DNA from: JAJRVM01 sp041752115
Lineage (GTDB): Bacteria > Planctomycetota > Planctomycetia > Pirellulales > Pirellulaceae
Length of the DNA stretch: 64,000 nucleotides
Direction of reading: 5' to 3'
Assembly: GCA_041752115.1 (NCBI GenBank)
Contig: JBGSHS010000170.1
Coordinates: 1-64,000 of the forward strand
Below, in pieces: positions 27,275 to 35,941 of the stretch. Positions within the stretch are counted from its first letter, which is position 1. Each line of letters opens with the position of its first letter. The translations under genes were made by a program, and so were the position numbers. Under the pieces are notes generated by a model. It saw only the letters and a list, made by a program, of their open reading frames with translations, had not been told where the DNA came from and ran no database searches.

Positions 27275-27694
27275 TCAACCGGTGCGAAACCGCTGGATGA
27301 ATCGCGCACCTATCTGGTAGCAAGAATCTCCCAGTCGGCGGCATCGCACGATCTCGATGCAACGCGGCTTGCAATCAGGCAACACCAACAGGAGCTGCTC
27401 CATCGGGAAGACTTGCTGGCTATGCAGAAAGGCGATCCCACTGCGGCTTAAATCGCGAGTCAGGACTTTGTGCCACTGAGCTGGGCGCAGCAGCGCGGGG
27501 AGAGAGCGTCGATACTGAATGGCCGCCGTCACACGAATGTGTTTGCGCACGTAACGGCGCTGATCGTTTTCGATCAGTGGCATTGCCCCACTGACGGCAA
27601 AATACTCCTCGGGTGAGTTCGGCATCTGCAGCTCGAACGTCAGCGGACCGACGACGTTGGTCAGTCTTTGGAGTTGATCGTCGCCTGGAAGCAT
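27275..27694 (-). CDS. PilZ-domain protein (c-di-GMP receptor-like)
   Basis: 139 residues from ATG 27694, with GGAGATG just upstream. The PilZ fold occupies about residues 45-135. The two c-di-GMP contact motifs are recognisable: RxxxR as 'RRYVRKHIRV' and D/NxSxxG as 'DLSRSGIAF'. It should therefore bind c-di-GMP. Its start overlaps the end of the HD-GYP gene by 34 bases, so receptor and putative phosphodiesterase are translationally linked. Confidence 0.82.
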   Translation of the reverse strand: MLPGDDQLQRLTNVVGPLTFELQMPNSPEEYFAVSGAMPLIENDQRRYVRKHIRVTAAIQYRRSLPALLRPAQWHKVLTRDLSRSGIAFLHSQQVFPMEQLLLVLPDCKPRCIEIVRCRRLGDSCYQIGARFIQRFRTG

Positions 27695-28644
27695 CGAAAC
27701 ATCTCCTCATCAAACTCCGTGCCAACTTTGGTGGCCATGAATTCCAGCACTTTGGAGGGCGAATCAGCGCGTCGGTAAGGGCGGTCCGCCGTCAACGCAT
27801 CAAACACGTCGGCGACTTTGCACAACCGAGCCCACTCGTGGATCTCGGAACCACCAGCACCGACCGGATAGCCCTTGCCATCGAGCCGTTCGTGATGCTG
27901 GTAGATCATCATCAACTGCCCCCAGTTCACGTCTTCCCGATGACAGAACTCGCGGAATCCATCGGTCGGGTGCCGCTGAATGATCCGCCATTGCTCGTCT
28001 GTCAATCGCGTCGTGCAGTTCAGCACCGACGTCGGAATGTATCGCTTGCCATAGTCATGGAGCAATGCGCCGAAGGCAACCTGCTGCAGGCTCTCATGAT
28101 CGAAACCGAGTCGTGAAGCGAGACCGAGACAATACGTAGTCACATTGGCCACATGCGTATAGGTGTAGTAATCGTGCGCCAGAAGGTGACTCAAGTCGCG
28201 TAAGGTGAATTCGTTCTCGCTGAACACGTTGGCCAGGTTGTTGCCGAACTCCTCCGCAAACTCCACATACCGATGCACATTCGGGCTCGTAAACGCCGTC
28301 TCAAACACCGAACGATTAACGGCCGTCAAGACCTGCAGACGCCGATCACCGGGCAACTCGGGGTTCTGCAGCACAACCTCGTTGAGATAAGTACAGTAAT
28401 CCTCATGATCCGCCACCCGGATGTACAGCGTGACCACCGAAGAACCTGACAATCGCTCGAGTTCATCCTGATTGAGCGGGTAGTTCCGGCCTCGAAACAG
28501 AACGGCTTTATCCCCTTCCGATCGTACGAACAGATCGAAATCCAGTTTCTCCGCCGGCGCCAACGTACCCAGCGCAATGGGGAGCATGCCCCGGAAGTCG
28601 CTCGGCTGCTTTGCTATGGGTCGTTCTGCTGTCTGTACGGCCAT
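27661..28644 (-). CDS. HD-GYP domain protein, putative c-di-GMP phosphodiesterase
   Basis: 327 residues from ATG 28644; the frame runs on to 28752, but similarity starts after the 'MAVQTAERP' methionine. The N-terminal half (about 1-150) is the DUF3391-like module often preceding HD-GYP. The HD-GYP domain covers about 160-320 with the metal and signature residues intact: 'ALLHDYGKRYIP', 'RHPTDGFREF' and 'YQHHERLDGKGYPVG'. It is therefore predicted to hydrolyse c-di-GMP in the cytoplasm. It overlaps the downstream PilZ gene. The roughly 1 kb upstream has no gene. Confidence 0.88.
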   Translation of the reverse strand: MAVQTAERPIAKQPSDFRGMLPIALGTLAPAEKLDFDLFVRSEGDKAVLFRGRNYPLNQDELERLSGSSVVTLYIRVADHEDYCTYLNEVVLQNPELPGDRRLQVLTAVNRSVFETAFTSPNVHRYVEFAEEFGNNLANVFSENEFTLRDLSHLLAHDYYTYTHVANVTTYCLGLASRLGFDHESLQQVAFGALLHDYGKRYIPTSVLNCTTRLTDEQWRIIQRHPTDGFREFCHREDVNWGQLMMIYQHHERLDGKGYPVGAGGSEIHEWARLCKVADVFDALTADRPYRRADSPSKVLEFMATKVGTEFDEEMFRCFQATINSKD

Positions 28645-29676
28645 GGGTACTTCCAGCTGCGCCGCCTTTCTCAGCTGATGATATGCCCACGTCGCCGCGT
28701 TCCCGGCGACATGGCACTGGCTTGTCCCTTCAAGCACGTTCGAGCACAACAATCACTTGTTTGCCCTCACAGCGTCCACGAACCACAACTCCCAACGCGA
28801 GGTTCCCGACGTTTATGATCCACCGGCCCCGGCACGCTGTCGTTCAGGGAATCGCTGCCAGCCGCGTCGTTGTCGCTCACCGACCACGGCATACAGCTCA
28901 CCATAATGATGGAACTCTACCTTGTGCTCGCGAAGATGCCAGGGACGTCGTAGTGCATTTGGGGAGACTCTGCTCCCTGGCCGAGTAGTGTGACTCACAG
29001 CGGTCGACTAATCGGCACGACGCGAACCAGCCCTACCATCGGCAACTCCGGACAACGGACAACTCGCGGACCTGCCGCTCGCCGTCACCCCCACAAGGTA
29101 CTCCCCTCTCCGCCACCATGATCCGAATGTTCCGGGGTCAGTCCCGCGGCACGGCACTGCGCCGCTGGGGCGACTACTTCGGTCGCGAGTAAGTACCGGT
29201 CAGTGTCCCGTTCGCCCACTGATGACCAGACATCGCCTCGATCAACTGCTGTTTCGAGGCACCGGCATTGAGATCGAGCGGTGCATCCCGTGCCTACAGA
29301 GCAAACGCCTAGCGGTGGACACCGTTCCCGAGCGGCGGAACTGGTCCACGGTAGCCAATGTTTGCACGCGTTCAGGAGCTCCGGCCCTGTCGGCCCGCAG
29401 CGACTGATTTCCGATTTCGACGAAGAAGCAGTTGATTTGTATCGGTGTCCAACCCTATCCTGGTGCATAGCACACTGTGTGTCTTGGTGCGATGCACGCT
29501 GGCCCATGGGCGTCCTCCTGATCGAAAGGTCGGAGCTCGTGGTCACTCGCGAATTGCTGCGGCGCAGCGCGCATTTCTCCGATCTGTCGGACAGCATCCT
29601 GCTGCGGCTGGCGGGAATCGCGCAGTCGTGCGACGTTTCGCCGAACGTTGTCTCGCTTTTTCTTGGAGGCTGAAAC
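28645..29676. other. Long non-coding region with a possible CNMP-domain remnant
   Basis: About 1 kb between divergent genes. The plus-strand frame at 29545-29660 encodes 'ELLRRSAHFSDLSDSILLRL', which resembles the start of a cyclic-nucleotide-binding domain; nothing recognisable follows and the frame closes at 29673. Otherwise nothing seen. Confidence 0.4.
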
Positions 29677-30090
29677 ATGGTTGAGAAGCAACTCTCTCTG
29701 TTCCTGGTCAACAAGCCGGGAGTGCTCGCCGATGTCTGCCAGGCCCTCGCTGAGAGTGAGATCAACATTCGAGGCATGTCGATCTCCGATACAGTGGACC
29801 ACGCGGTGGTGCGTCTGGTCGTGAGCGATCCCGTTAAGGCTATCCATATTCTGGGCGAACACGGCGTGCTCGTCGTGGAGACCGATGTCCTGTCCATGGC
29901 GGTCAGCAATCACCCTGGCGAACTCTCGAAAATCGCACGCAAGCTCGCCCGTGCCAAAGTGAATATCGAATACGCCTACGGCACGTCCAATGGCGATTCA
30001 GCGACCATGTTCATCCGCGTGTCGGACGTGCGAAAAGCCCGCGAGATTCTCACTCCCAAGACGGGCAGACGCCGAACGACCAGCGGCTGA
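29677..30090 (+). CDS. Tandem ACT-domain protein
   Basis: 137 residues; TTGGAGG lies 9 bases before the ATG. Two ACT domains fill the protein: 'QLSLFLVNKPGVLADVCQAL' (about 5-65) and 'SMAVSNHPGELSKIARKLAR' (about 72-130). Each has the ligand-binding 'NKPG' or 'NHPG' turn. Stand-alone double-ACT proteins bind amino acids and are believed to regulate partner enzymes. The ligand is unknown and there is no biosynthetic neighbour. A basic tail ends 'KTGRRRTTSG'. Confidence 0.88.
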   Translation: MVEKQLSLFLVNKPGVLADVCQALAESEINIRGMSISDTVDHAVVRLVVSDPVKAIHILGEHGVLVVETDVLSMAVSNHPGELSKIARKLARAKVNIEYAYGTSNGDSATMFIRVSDVRKAREILTPKTGRRRTTSG

Positions 30091-30184
30091 CCGAAACGGA
30101 TCCCCGGCCACCCGATCCGGCCGATAGGGCACAACACCAGACCGCCCACACCGTCGTGAACCGGCCCTCCGCCGTCGGCCTCAG

Positions 30185-31114
30185 TCAGCTTTGACCATCG
30201 TCGACGCGCCTGCTGGGAGGCCTGGGAACCGTGTCACCGCGGTACTGGGACGGCGTAGAGCCGGTAATTCGCTTGAATACCGTAGCGAAATACTGGGAGG
30301 AAACGAATCCCAAATCGAACGCCACATCCGTCACCGATTTCTCTGGATTGCGCAACGAACGCTTGGCAGCCTCGATCTTCTCGCGCAGAACATATTGCAG
30401 CGGCGTTAATCCGGTTTCGGCCTTGAAACGCTTCTTGAAGTGAGACAGCGAAAGATGAACACGCTCCGCCAAATCCCGCAGACAGAATTCCTGCTGAGGC
30501 GATTCGTGGATCAGACGCAGCACCTCCGCCATTCGCTCGGAGGACTGTGAGCGGGCGTGCCGCCCCGAAGCGTCAATGATGTCGATGAGCAAGCGCACAA
30601 CGGCCGTGCGCAGCCGCGTCGCACGATGCCGTGCTTCGCGGTGATCGTACCAGCGAAACAACTCCTTGAAAATCAGCTTCGTCTGTTGGCTCCCCCGAAA
30701 ATGCCGGTGGGGGAGGTGCTGCAGTGACTCGACCAAAGGGTCGCTCTCCACCCGCGGAAGGCGCAAGAGGCGGCCTCCCTGACGCGGCAAACGGATATTG
30801 AGCCAATAGAGGATTCCCGGCGCGGAAGGATTCCCCCCCGTACTGTGCGGTTCGTCCGGATAGGTCACAAATACATCGCCGCCACGTAACCGATAGGTCC
30901 GCTGCCCGACCTCGAAGAATTGGTTGCCTCGCTCCAGGAAACAGATCTCCCAACCGCCGGCGTGCCGGTGCTCAGGAAGGTCGGGCCGTGCGTGGGAATA
31001 GGAATACATGCCCAGCATGGGCACGTCGGCCAGCCCCTCCCGCCGCAGGTCCAAGACCCGGCGATGCGGCGTATCCATGTACTGGGCATCGATATCCATG
31101 TAGGCAACACGCAT
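30185..31114 (-). CDS. AraC-family transcriptional regulator with cupin-like sensor
   Basis: 309 residues. The N-terminal AraC-type cupin domain (about 25-150) has 'EHRHAGGWEICFLERGNQFF' and 'LRGGDVFVTYPDEPHSTGG', a sugar-sensing fold. The two HTH motifs are at about 205-300: 'FCLRDLAERVHLSLSHFKKR' and 'VTDVAFDLGFVSSQYFATVF'. It is transcribed divergently from the interrupted sugar-isomerase gene starting at 31425, with 310 bases between, the normal layout for a local sugar-responsive regulator. It is therefore the likely controller of that gene. Confidence 0.9.
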   Translation of the reverse strand: MRVAYMDIDAQYMDTPHRRVLDLRREGLADVPMLGMYSYSHARPDLPEHRHAGGWEICFLERGNQFFEVGQRTYRLRGGDVFVTYPDEPHSTGGNPSAPGILYWLNIRLPRQGGRLLRLPRVESDPLVESLQHLPHRHFRGSQQTKLIFKELFRWYDHREARHRATRLRTAVVRLLIDIIDASGRHARSQSSERMAEVLRLIHESPQQEFCLRDLAERVHLSLSHFKKRFKAETGLTPLQYVLREKIEAAKRSLRNPEKSVTDVAFDLGFVSSQYFATVFKRITGSTPSQYRGDTVPRPPSRRVDDGQS

Positions 31115-31424
31115 GTTTCAAATCGTATCACGACGTTTATTCAGACGCAATATGGAACAGGCCCTGGCATATTGCGAAGGTGTCGCTCGCGGTCCGCGCC
31201 GACGCACGCTCATCCGTTCGTAGACCATCTGGAACGACCTTCGACGATCTGCATGGCGGGCGCGCGGCGACTGGTGGTGGAGGCGAACTGGACTGGCCCC
31301 CTTGTCGGCTTGTTCCGACAGGAAGCTCGCTCGCGTGGCCGCACGTATTCGGTCGAAGCGGGTGGATGCCAAGCACCAAGCTCGCCGGACGATCCTCCAG
31401 AGTTCTGCATAGTTGGGAGAAAGA
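31115..31424. other. Divergent regulatory region between AraC regulator and isomerase
   Basis: 310 bases expected to carry both promoters and AraC half-sites. I could not define them. No gene. Confidence 0.4.
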
Positions 31425-31646
31425 ATGATGAACGAGTTGAATCACGAACACGACCATGACGGTCACCAGTGCGCCCCCCATCACTGCCACTGCTGCCCAG
31501 ACGCCGGCCAGCATCAGCAGCTCGCCGTATCGCGTCGCGGGTTCCTGGCCACTGCCGCTGTCGGTGGCGCCGTTCTGAGTGGGCTGAGCTGGACGAATCT
31601 GGCGCGAGCCGCGGAGACTCCTCTGCCGATGCCGCCGGCGCGCTAG
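31425..31646 (+). CDS. Tat leader fragment of the interrupted sugar isomerase
   Basis: 73 residues from ATG 31425 (GGGAG at 31415-31419) to an in-frame TAG at 31644-31646. A His/Cys-rich start ('HHCHCCPDAG') is followed by a twin-arginine signal, 'SRRGFLATAAVGGAVLSG', and 'LARAAETPLPMPPAR'. The same frame continues after the stop into the isomerase body at 31656, and the paralogue at 2350-3936 reads straight through the matching position ('LLMPPSRNALVVKPVF'). This is best read as the 5' end of one gene broken by a single amber codon. Confidence 0.75.
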   Translation: MMNELNHEHDHDGHQCAPHHCHCCPDAGQHQQLAVSRRGFLATAAVGGAVLSGLSWTNLARAAETPLPMPPAR

Positions 31647-31655
31647 CCGCTCAAG

Positions 31656-33020
31656 GTGCTCCCCATTCTCGTCTGGGATCACGCCAAGCCGGCGAACATG
31701 ACCAGCTGGCGGGGCTGGGGCGGAATCGAAAGGCCGGAGCAGGCAGCGGAAGAGGTCCAACGCATCCAGCGTGAACAGGCTAAGATCAGACAAGACGCGG
31801 ACTTCCCGGTCGAGTTCCTGGAAGTGGCGTCCGTTAACAATGTGACTCAGATGGCGGAGTCACCAAGTGTCCAAGCGGCCGATGCGATCATTGTCTACGG
31901 CGCCGGCGGGGCCGTGGATGGCTGTGAGAAATTCGGCAAGGACATCATCATTTTCCAGCGTCATCGCAGCGGTCCGGTCTACTTGCAGTACGAAATCGTC
32001 AGCCCGCGGTTCTTGCGTCAACACACAGACGCCCTCACCGTGCCCAACGTCACGTTCGATGACGTCGTAACCGATGATCTTGGTGAACTGACCTGGCGTC
32101 TCCGCTCCTTGTGCGGCCTCAAGAACACGAAAGGCACCAAGGTGATGTGCATCGGCGGCCCCGGTGGTTGGGCGCAACCCGCAGATGTGATCAGCGATCT
32201 TGTCACCAAAGTATGGAATCTCGATCTGCAAACCGTTACGTACGACGATCTGGGCAAGTTGATCGAACAGGCTCGGCAGGATAAGGATGCCGTGGCATTG
32301 GCGCAACAGAGAGCCACCGAGTATCTCGCCTTGCCGGGTACCAGCCTGGAGACGAAGCGTGAATACGTGGACAACTGCTTCCTGCTCGACCAGGTGTTCC
32401 GACACGTGATGGCTCAGGCAGACTGCCATGCCATTACCATCCAGGGCTGCATGTCAACCATCATGCCCATCGCCCAGACCACCGCCTGCTTGACGCTCAG
32501 TACGCTCAACGACGATGGATTCCTCGCGTTTTGCGAGTCTGACTTCGTGGTGATCCCTTCTGGCCTGCTGATGGCCAATATCAGTAACCTACCCGTGTTC
32601 CTCAACGACCCGACCTATCCGCATGCCGGCTTGATCACCCTGGCTCACTGCACGGGTCCCCGCAAGATGAATGGAAAGACGCTCGATCCAGTGCGGATCG
32701 TCACGCACTTCGAATCGGACTACGGAGCAGCTCCCAAGGTGGAAATGCCAAAGGGCCAGAAGGTGACCAACATCGTTCCTGATTTCAAGAGTCAACGCTG
32801 GATGGGCTTGCTGGCCACGATCGTCGATGCGCCGTTCCTCCCCATTTGCCGGGATCAAATTGACGTGGCGTACGACGTTCCCGACCAACTCGTTGCTGAG
32901 CGGATGCCCGGTTTCCACTGGATGACCGCCTACGGCGATCATACCAAGGAGATCGGTTACGCACTGCGGCGCGTGGGAATCCAGTGGGATAACCTGACCA
33001 GCGGCCGCGGCACGGTGTAG
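31656..33020 (+). CDS. L-fucose-isomerase-like protein, body cut off from its leader by an amber codon
   Basis: 454 residues if started at GTG 31656, 10 bases after the stop; no ribosome binding site precedes it. The body matches the paralogue at 2350-3936 throughout: 'SWRGWGGIERPEQAAEE', 'CGLKNTKGTKVMCIGGPGGW', 'ITIQGCMSTIMPIAQTTACL', 'FESDYGAAPKVEMPKGQK' and 'MPGFHWMTAYGDH'. There is no other damage, so the interruption is recent, a sequencing error, or overcome by readthrough or reinitiation. Reinitiated product would be cytoplasmic, without the Tat signal. Substrate unknown; likely controlled by the divergent AraC protein. Confidence 0.85.
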   Translation: MLPILVWDHAKPANMTSWRGWGGIERPEQAAEEVQRIQREQAKIRQDADFPVEFLEVASVNNVTQMAESPSVQAADAIIVYGAGGAVDGCEKFGKDIIIFQRHRSGPVYLQYEIVSPRFLRQHTDALTVPNVTFDDVVTDDLGELTWRLRSLCGLKNTKGTKVMCIGGPGGWAQPADVISDLVTKVWNLDLQTVTYDDLGKLIEQARQDKDAVALAQQRATEYLALPGTSLETKREYVDNCFLLDQVFRHVMAQADCHAITIQGCMSTIMPIAQTTACLTLSTLNDDGFLAFCESDFVVIPSGLLMANISNLPVFLNDPTYPHAGLITLAHCTGPRKMNGKTLDPVRIVTHFESDYGAAPKVEMPKGQKVTNIVPDFKSQRWMGLLATIVDAPFLPICRDQIDVAYDVPDQLVAERMPGFHWMTAYGDHTKEIGYALRRVGIQWDNLTSGRGTV

Positions 33021-33055
33021 GCCCGCCTTGGCTCCCAGGAAGAAAACTCCCGATC

Positions 33056-33086
33056 CGGCTCGACGCTGATTCCCGGCGTCGAGCCG
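33056..33086 (+). terminator. Terminator-like hairpin after the isomerase
   Basis: An 11-bp stem, CGGCTCGACGC / GCGTCGAGCCG, with a 9-base loop, 36 bases after the stop. No strong T-run follows. The rest of 33021-33394 shows no gene. Confidence 0.5.
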
Positions 33087-33394
33087 TCCTGGAGGACCAC
33101 TCTCCCTATTCTCCGCACGCCCACCACTTTACCACATCTTTTCACCTTCCCTGCGAAACGCCAGACGAGTATGATCTGCCGCCCGGCAGAACGTATCGGC
33201 TCCTCACAGCTCTGTCGCGCTGCATGGCTCTGTCGCACCGCACGTGGCGGACTCACCACGTTCGGTCGTCTCGTCTCGGTCTTCGCGCCATGAATGTAAC
33301 CAGTCTGCTCCGCAGCGCGTCATAAGCTGAGTGTACGTCGCATGAGGCGACAGTCGGTCATTTCGCGATTTTCGAATGAGGGAGACTTCGAAAC

Positions 33395-34180
33395 ATGCTC
33401 CACCCGTCGCCCGCCTGCCGAATGCCATTGTGCCGAGTGATCATCCGCCTTTCCTGGACTGCTCCCCTTCTGCTCGCAATCGCCGGCTGTGGCTTGCTGG
33501 ACAAGCGACACTCGCAGAGCAAGAGCGACGAATCAACAGACTCGGTCGAAACCCGTACGAGCGACTTACCGGAGAACTCGCACACCACGAGCGATCTCGC
33601 TCCGCCCATCGCCCCCTCGGCCGCTGAGCGCGCTTCATGGCGGTTGCCACCCGAAGCGCAGATGGAACTTGCCTCATTGCACATCGACCCGATCGTTTCC
33701 CGTCACCCCGAGAACCGAAGCGCCCCAACGCACCTCGGGCCAGTGCCCGAGGAACTCGTACCTCCGGCGCAGCGGGAGCAAGGATTTGCACCGACGTCAG
33801 CCCCACTCGCGTCGGCCGACATGATGCCCGTCGGGCCCCGGATTGCCGAAGCCTCCTTGGCCCGACAGAACCTCAACGGGAAGGTGGAACAAGTCGGTGG
33901 CAAGGAATTTCCCCAGACCGTGCTCAACTCGAAGGCCCCCGTGCTTGTCGATTTCTATGCCGATTGGTGTGGTCCCTGCAAACAACTCTCACCAGTGCTC
34001 GATGACATGGCCCGCCAACGACCTGACCTGAAAGTGGTCAAAGTCAACTTCGACCACGACAAGAGACTGGCCCGCGAATACGGAGTCACCAGTCTTCCCA
34101 CTCTGGTCGTCTTTGAGAACGGAAACGTCGTTGGAAAGCACGTCGGTCTGGTTGATATCCGCAAGGCGCTGGGCCGCTGA
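33395..34180 (+). CDS. Thioredoxin-domain lipoprotein
   Basis: 261 residues. The signal ends in a lipobox ('LLLAIAGC', cysteine near residue 32), so it is membrane-anchored and faces the periplasm. A low-complexity linker of about 125 residues follows (about 33-155), rich in Ser, Pro and Glu. The thioredoxin domain is at about 157-261: active site 'YADWCGPCKQLSP' with the classic WCGPC, and the cis-proline loop 'YGVTSLPTLVVF'. It should exchange or isomerise thiols on exported proteins. WCGPC is typical of reducing thioredoxins, so it probably needs a membrane electron donor such as CcdA/DsbD, not seen here. Confidence 0.9.
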   Translation: MLHPSPACRMPLCRVIIRLSWTAPLLLAIAGCGLLDKRHSQSKSDESTDSVETRTSDLPENSHTTSDLAPPIAPSAAERASWRLPPEAQMELASLHIDPIVSRHPENRSAPTHLGPVPEELVPPAQREQGFAPTSAPLASADMMPVGPRIAEASLARQNLNGKVEQVGGKEFPQTVLNSKAPVLVDFYADWCGPCKQLSPVLDDMARQRPDLKVVKVNFDHDKRLAREYGVTSLPTLVVFENGNVVGKHVGLVDIRKALGR

Positions 34181-34512
34181 GCTCTCGGGTGAATGTCGTC
34201 GCCGCCGAACCGCGGCAGCGAATCGGCAGGTCGCGCGCGTCGTGAGTACCACGTGTCGATCGCTCAGAATCTCCCCACGAAACGGCCCCACAAACGAATC
34301 TGGCCCGCTGATCAGGGAGTAGTTGTCAACTGTGACAACAGCAAGCGCTGCTCGCCGATACTCGGCCAAGGTTTCCTTCAGCAATCCGAAGAAGATGTGA
34401 CGGCCTTGGGGTGGGCCATCGTTCTACCAGCTGAACCCGCCAAAATTCTGAGCCCCGGTTGCCCGCGTCAGACGCGGCCCGACTGGCCGGAAAGAGAGAC
34501 GCTTCGCGGACT
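34181..34512. other. Convergent intergenic region with a short dyad
   Basis: 332 bases. The only structure is GTTGTCA-ACTG-TGACAAC at 34322-34339, an 18-bp perfect dyad of operator type lying between two convergent genes. No gene. Confidence 0.4.
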
Positions 34513-34755
34513 TCAAACGCCAAATTTCTCCTTCCACCTGGCCTTCAACAGGCCTCGCATGCGATCGTGGAACTCCTGGGGCATGGGGTAGATCTCCCCA
34601 TCACGATAGAGCGTGATCGTCTTCCGGATATTGTCGACGACTACCTGGCAGGGATTGCACTGCTCCAGATGTCGCCGAAACTCCCGACAGATGGCGGATT
34701 CGACGTCGCCATCGACGTACTCATTCAGGGCTCGTAACAGGTCGTCGCAGTTCAT
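34513..34755 (-). CDS. Zinc-finger anti-sigma factor (zf-HC2 type)
   Basis: 80 residues. The N-terminal ZAS motif reads 'CREFRRHLEQCNPCQVVVDN', giving the H-x3-C-x2-C core. The N-terminal 'MNCDDLLRALNEYVDGDV' is the common start of anti-sigma zinc fingers. There is no membrane helix, so it is a soluble anti-sigma factor. It follows the ECF sigma gene (34958-35614) by 202 bases on the same strand and is predicted to hold that sigma factor inactive until a redox or other signal releases it. Confidence 0.85.
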   Translation of the reverse strand: MNCDDLLRALNEYVDGDVESAICREFRRHLEQCNPCQVVVDNIRKTITLYRDGEIYPMPQEFHDRMRGLLKARWKEKFGV

Positions 34756-34957
34756 ACGTGCATCACCTCGGGTTCCACATCAAGGTAGACCAACTGGTGG
34801 TCCAACCGGTTACAACTTTCTCGATCCCCCCCAGATGAATGCCCCTGATCAACCCGCATCACCCGGCTCCGCGGAGCGTTTGCGCATCGCCATCCCCGAA
34901 ATCGAGCGTCCCTCGGCCAGCATGAGAGGTAGCGCCGACCTGGCCGATGCGCGTCCC

Positions 34958-35614
34958 TCAATGCGAGTGATCGGACGGCTCAACCCGCGTCGCCTCATCC
35001 CCCAACGTTGTGGTCAGTCGTTCGCGCAGCTGGAGCCGCGCTCGGAGTAACCGTACCTTGACATTGCTTTCTGAGATCCCGAGCAGTTCGGCCGTCTCCC
35101 GCGTGGAAAACTGCTCCACGTCGCGAAGCGTGAATACCACGCGGTACTTTTCGTCCAGTTCACCCAGCGCCTGTTCGAGCAGGCCGCGCACTTCGGAACG
35201 CTCTGCCAGCTCCGCTGGGTCATCCCTCCACTGAGCAATGAACTGCGGATGTGGCAGTGGAACATTACCCGCATCGGATGAAGCGAGCACATCCAGACGC
35301 ACCGCCTGCTCCGGACGGCGGCGGCGGAGCATGGTGAGGGCATGGTTCGTGGCGATGCGCAGGACCCACGTGGACACACTCGCTTCCTCGCGAAACCGGT
35401 CCAGATTCTCCATGACTTTGAGAAACGTCTGCTGCGTAGCATCTTCGGCATCCTGCCGCTGCCGCAAGAGCCGCATGGTGAGCGCGAAGACGCGTGGCTC
35501 CAGGCGATTAACCAGTGCTTCGAACGCCTCCCACTCTCCCTCACGAGCACGGCGAAGCAAGTCAAGATCCTGCTGCGATTCGTCAAATTCCATCGATGCA
35601 AGGCCTTCCGACAT
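34958..35614 (-). CDS. RpoE-like ECF sigma factor
   Basis: 218 residues from ATG 35614, chosen for the strong GGAGGAGG about 9 bases upstream; the frame is open to 35782. Region 2: 'EAFEALVNRLEPRVFALTMR', 'DAEDATQQTFLKVMENLDRF' and 'VSTWVLRIATNHALTMLRRR'. Region 4: 'LDEKYRVVFTLRDVEQFSTR' and 'ETAELLGISESNVKVRLLRA'. Length and layout are those of a stress ECF factor. Partner of the zinc-finger anti-sigma factor downstream. The 327 bases upstream to bfr are divergent; no autoregulatory ECF promoter could be assigned. Confidence 0.92.
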   Translation of the reverse strand: MSEGLASMEFDESQQDLDLLRRAREGEWEAFEALVNRLEPRVFALTMRLLRQRQDAEDATQQTFLKVMENLDRFREEASVSTWVLRIATNHALTMLRRRRPEQAVRLDVLASSDAGNVPLPHPQFIAQWRDDPAELAERSEVRGLLEQALGELDEKYRVVFTLRDVEQFSTRETAELLGISESNVKVRLLRARLQLRERLTTTLGDEATRVEPSDHSH

Positions 35615-35848
35615 CGTGTACGACCTCCTCCACGCATAACCTATGCGAAATGGCAGACCAGGGGAAGCGCCCCTCCATTGGGCCAGTCGGGCCCGAACGA
35701 GTCGACGGACCTGGGGTTCTTCACCTGGTTGCAATCCCCAAGTGACAAGCGTCCCGAACCTGGGGCCAGACTGTCGCAGCACACCGTTGACCCGGCAAAC
35801 ATCCGGTCGGTTGACCCACGTTGCTCAGCCCGGCGCCCCTTCAAAGGC

Positions 35849-35877
35849 TTACCTTTTGTCGGGGAGACCCCTAGAAT
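35849..35877 (+). promoter_or_regulatory. Promoter candidate of bfr
   Basis: TTACCT (35849-35854), a 17-base spacer and TAGAAT (35872-35877). The -10 matches five of six; the -35 is poor. The leader would be about 58 bases. No other signal in 35615-35941. Confidence 0.35.
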
Positions 35878-35941
35878 AGGCAGGAAAAGAAGTTTCACCA
35901 TCCTACGGGCGAGGAAGCGATCTGCAGCAAAGGGGGATGTC

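Noticed and set aside
28645..29676. Possible RNA gene in the 1-kb gap
   Set aside because: No tRNA-like arms, conserved hairpin set or promoter-terminator pair could be seen.
31644..31646. TAG read as pyrrolysine
   Set aside because: The paralogue has Asn there, the site is outside the enzymatic core and no pyrrolysine genes are visible; a nonsense change or readthrough is simpler.
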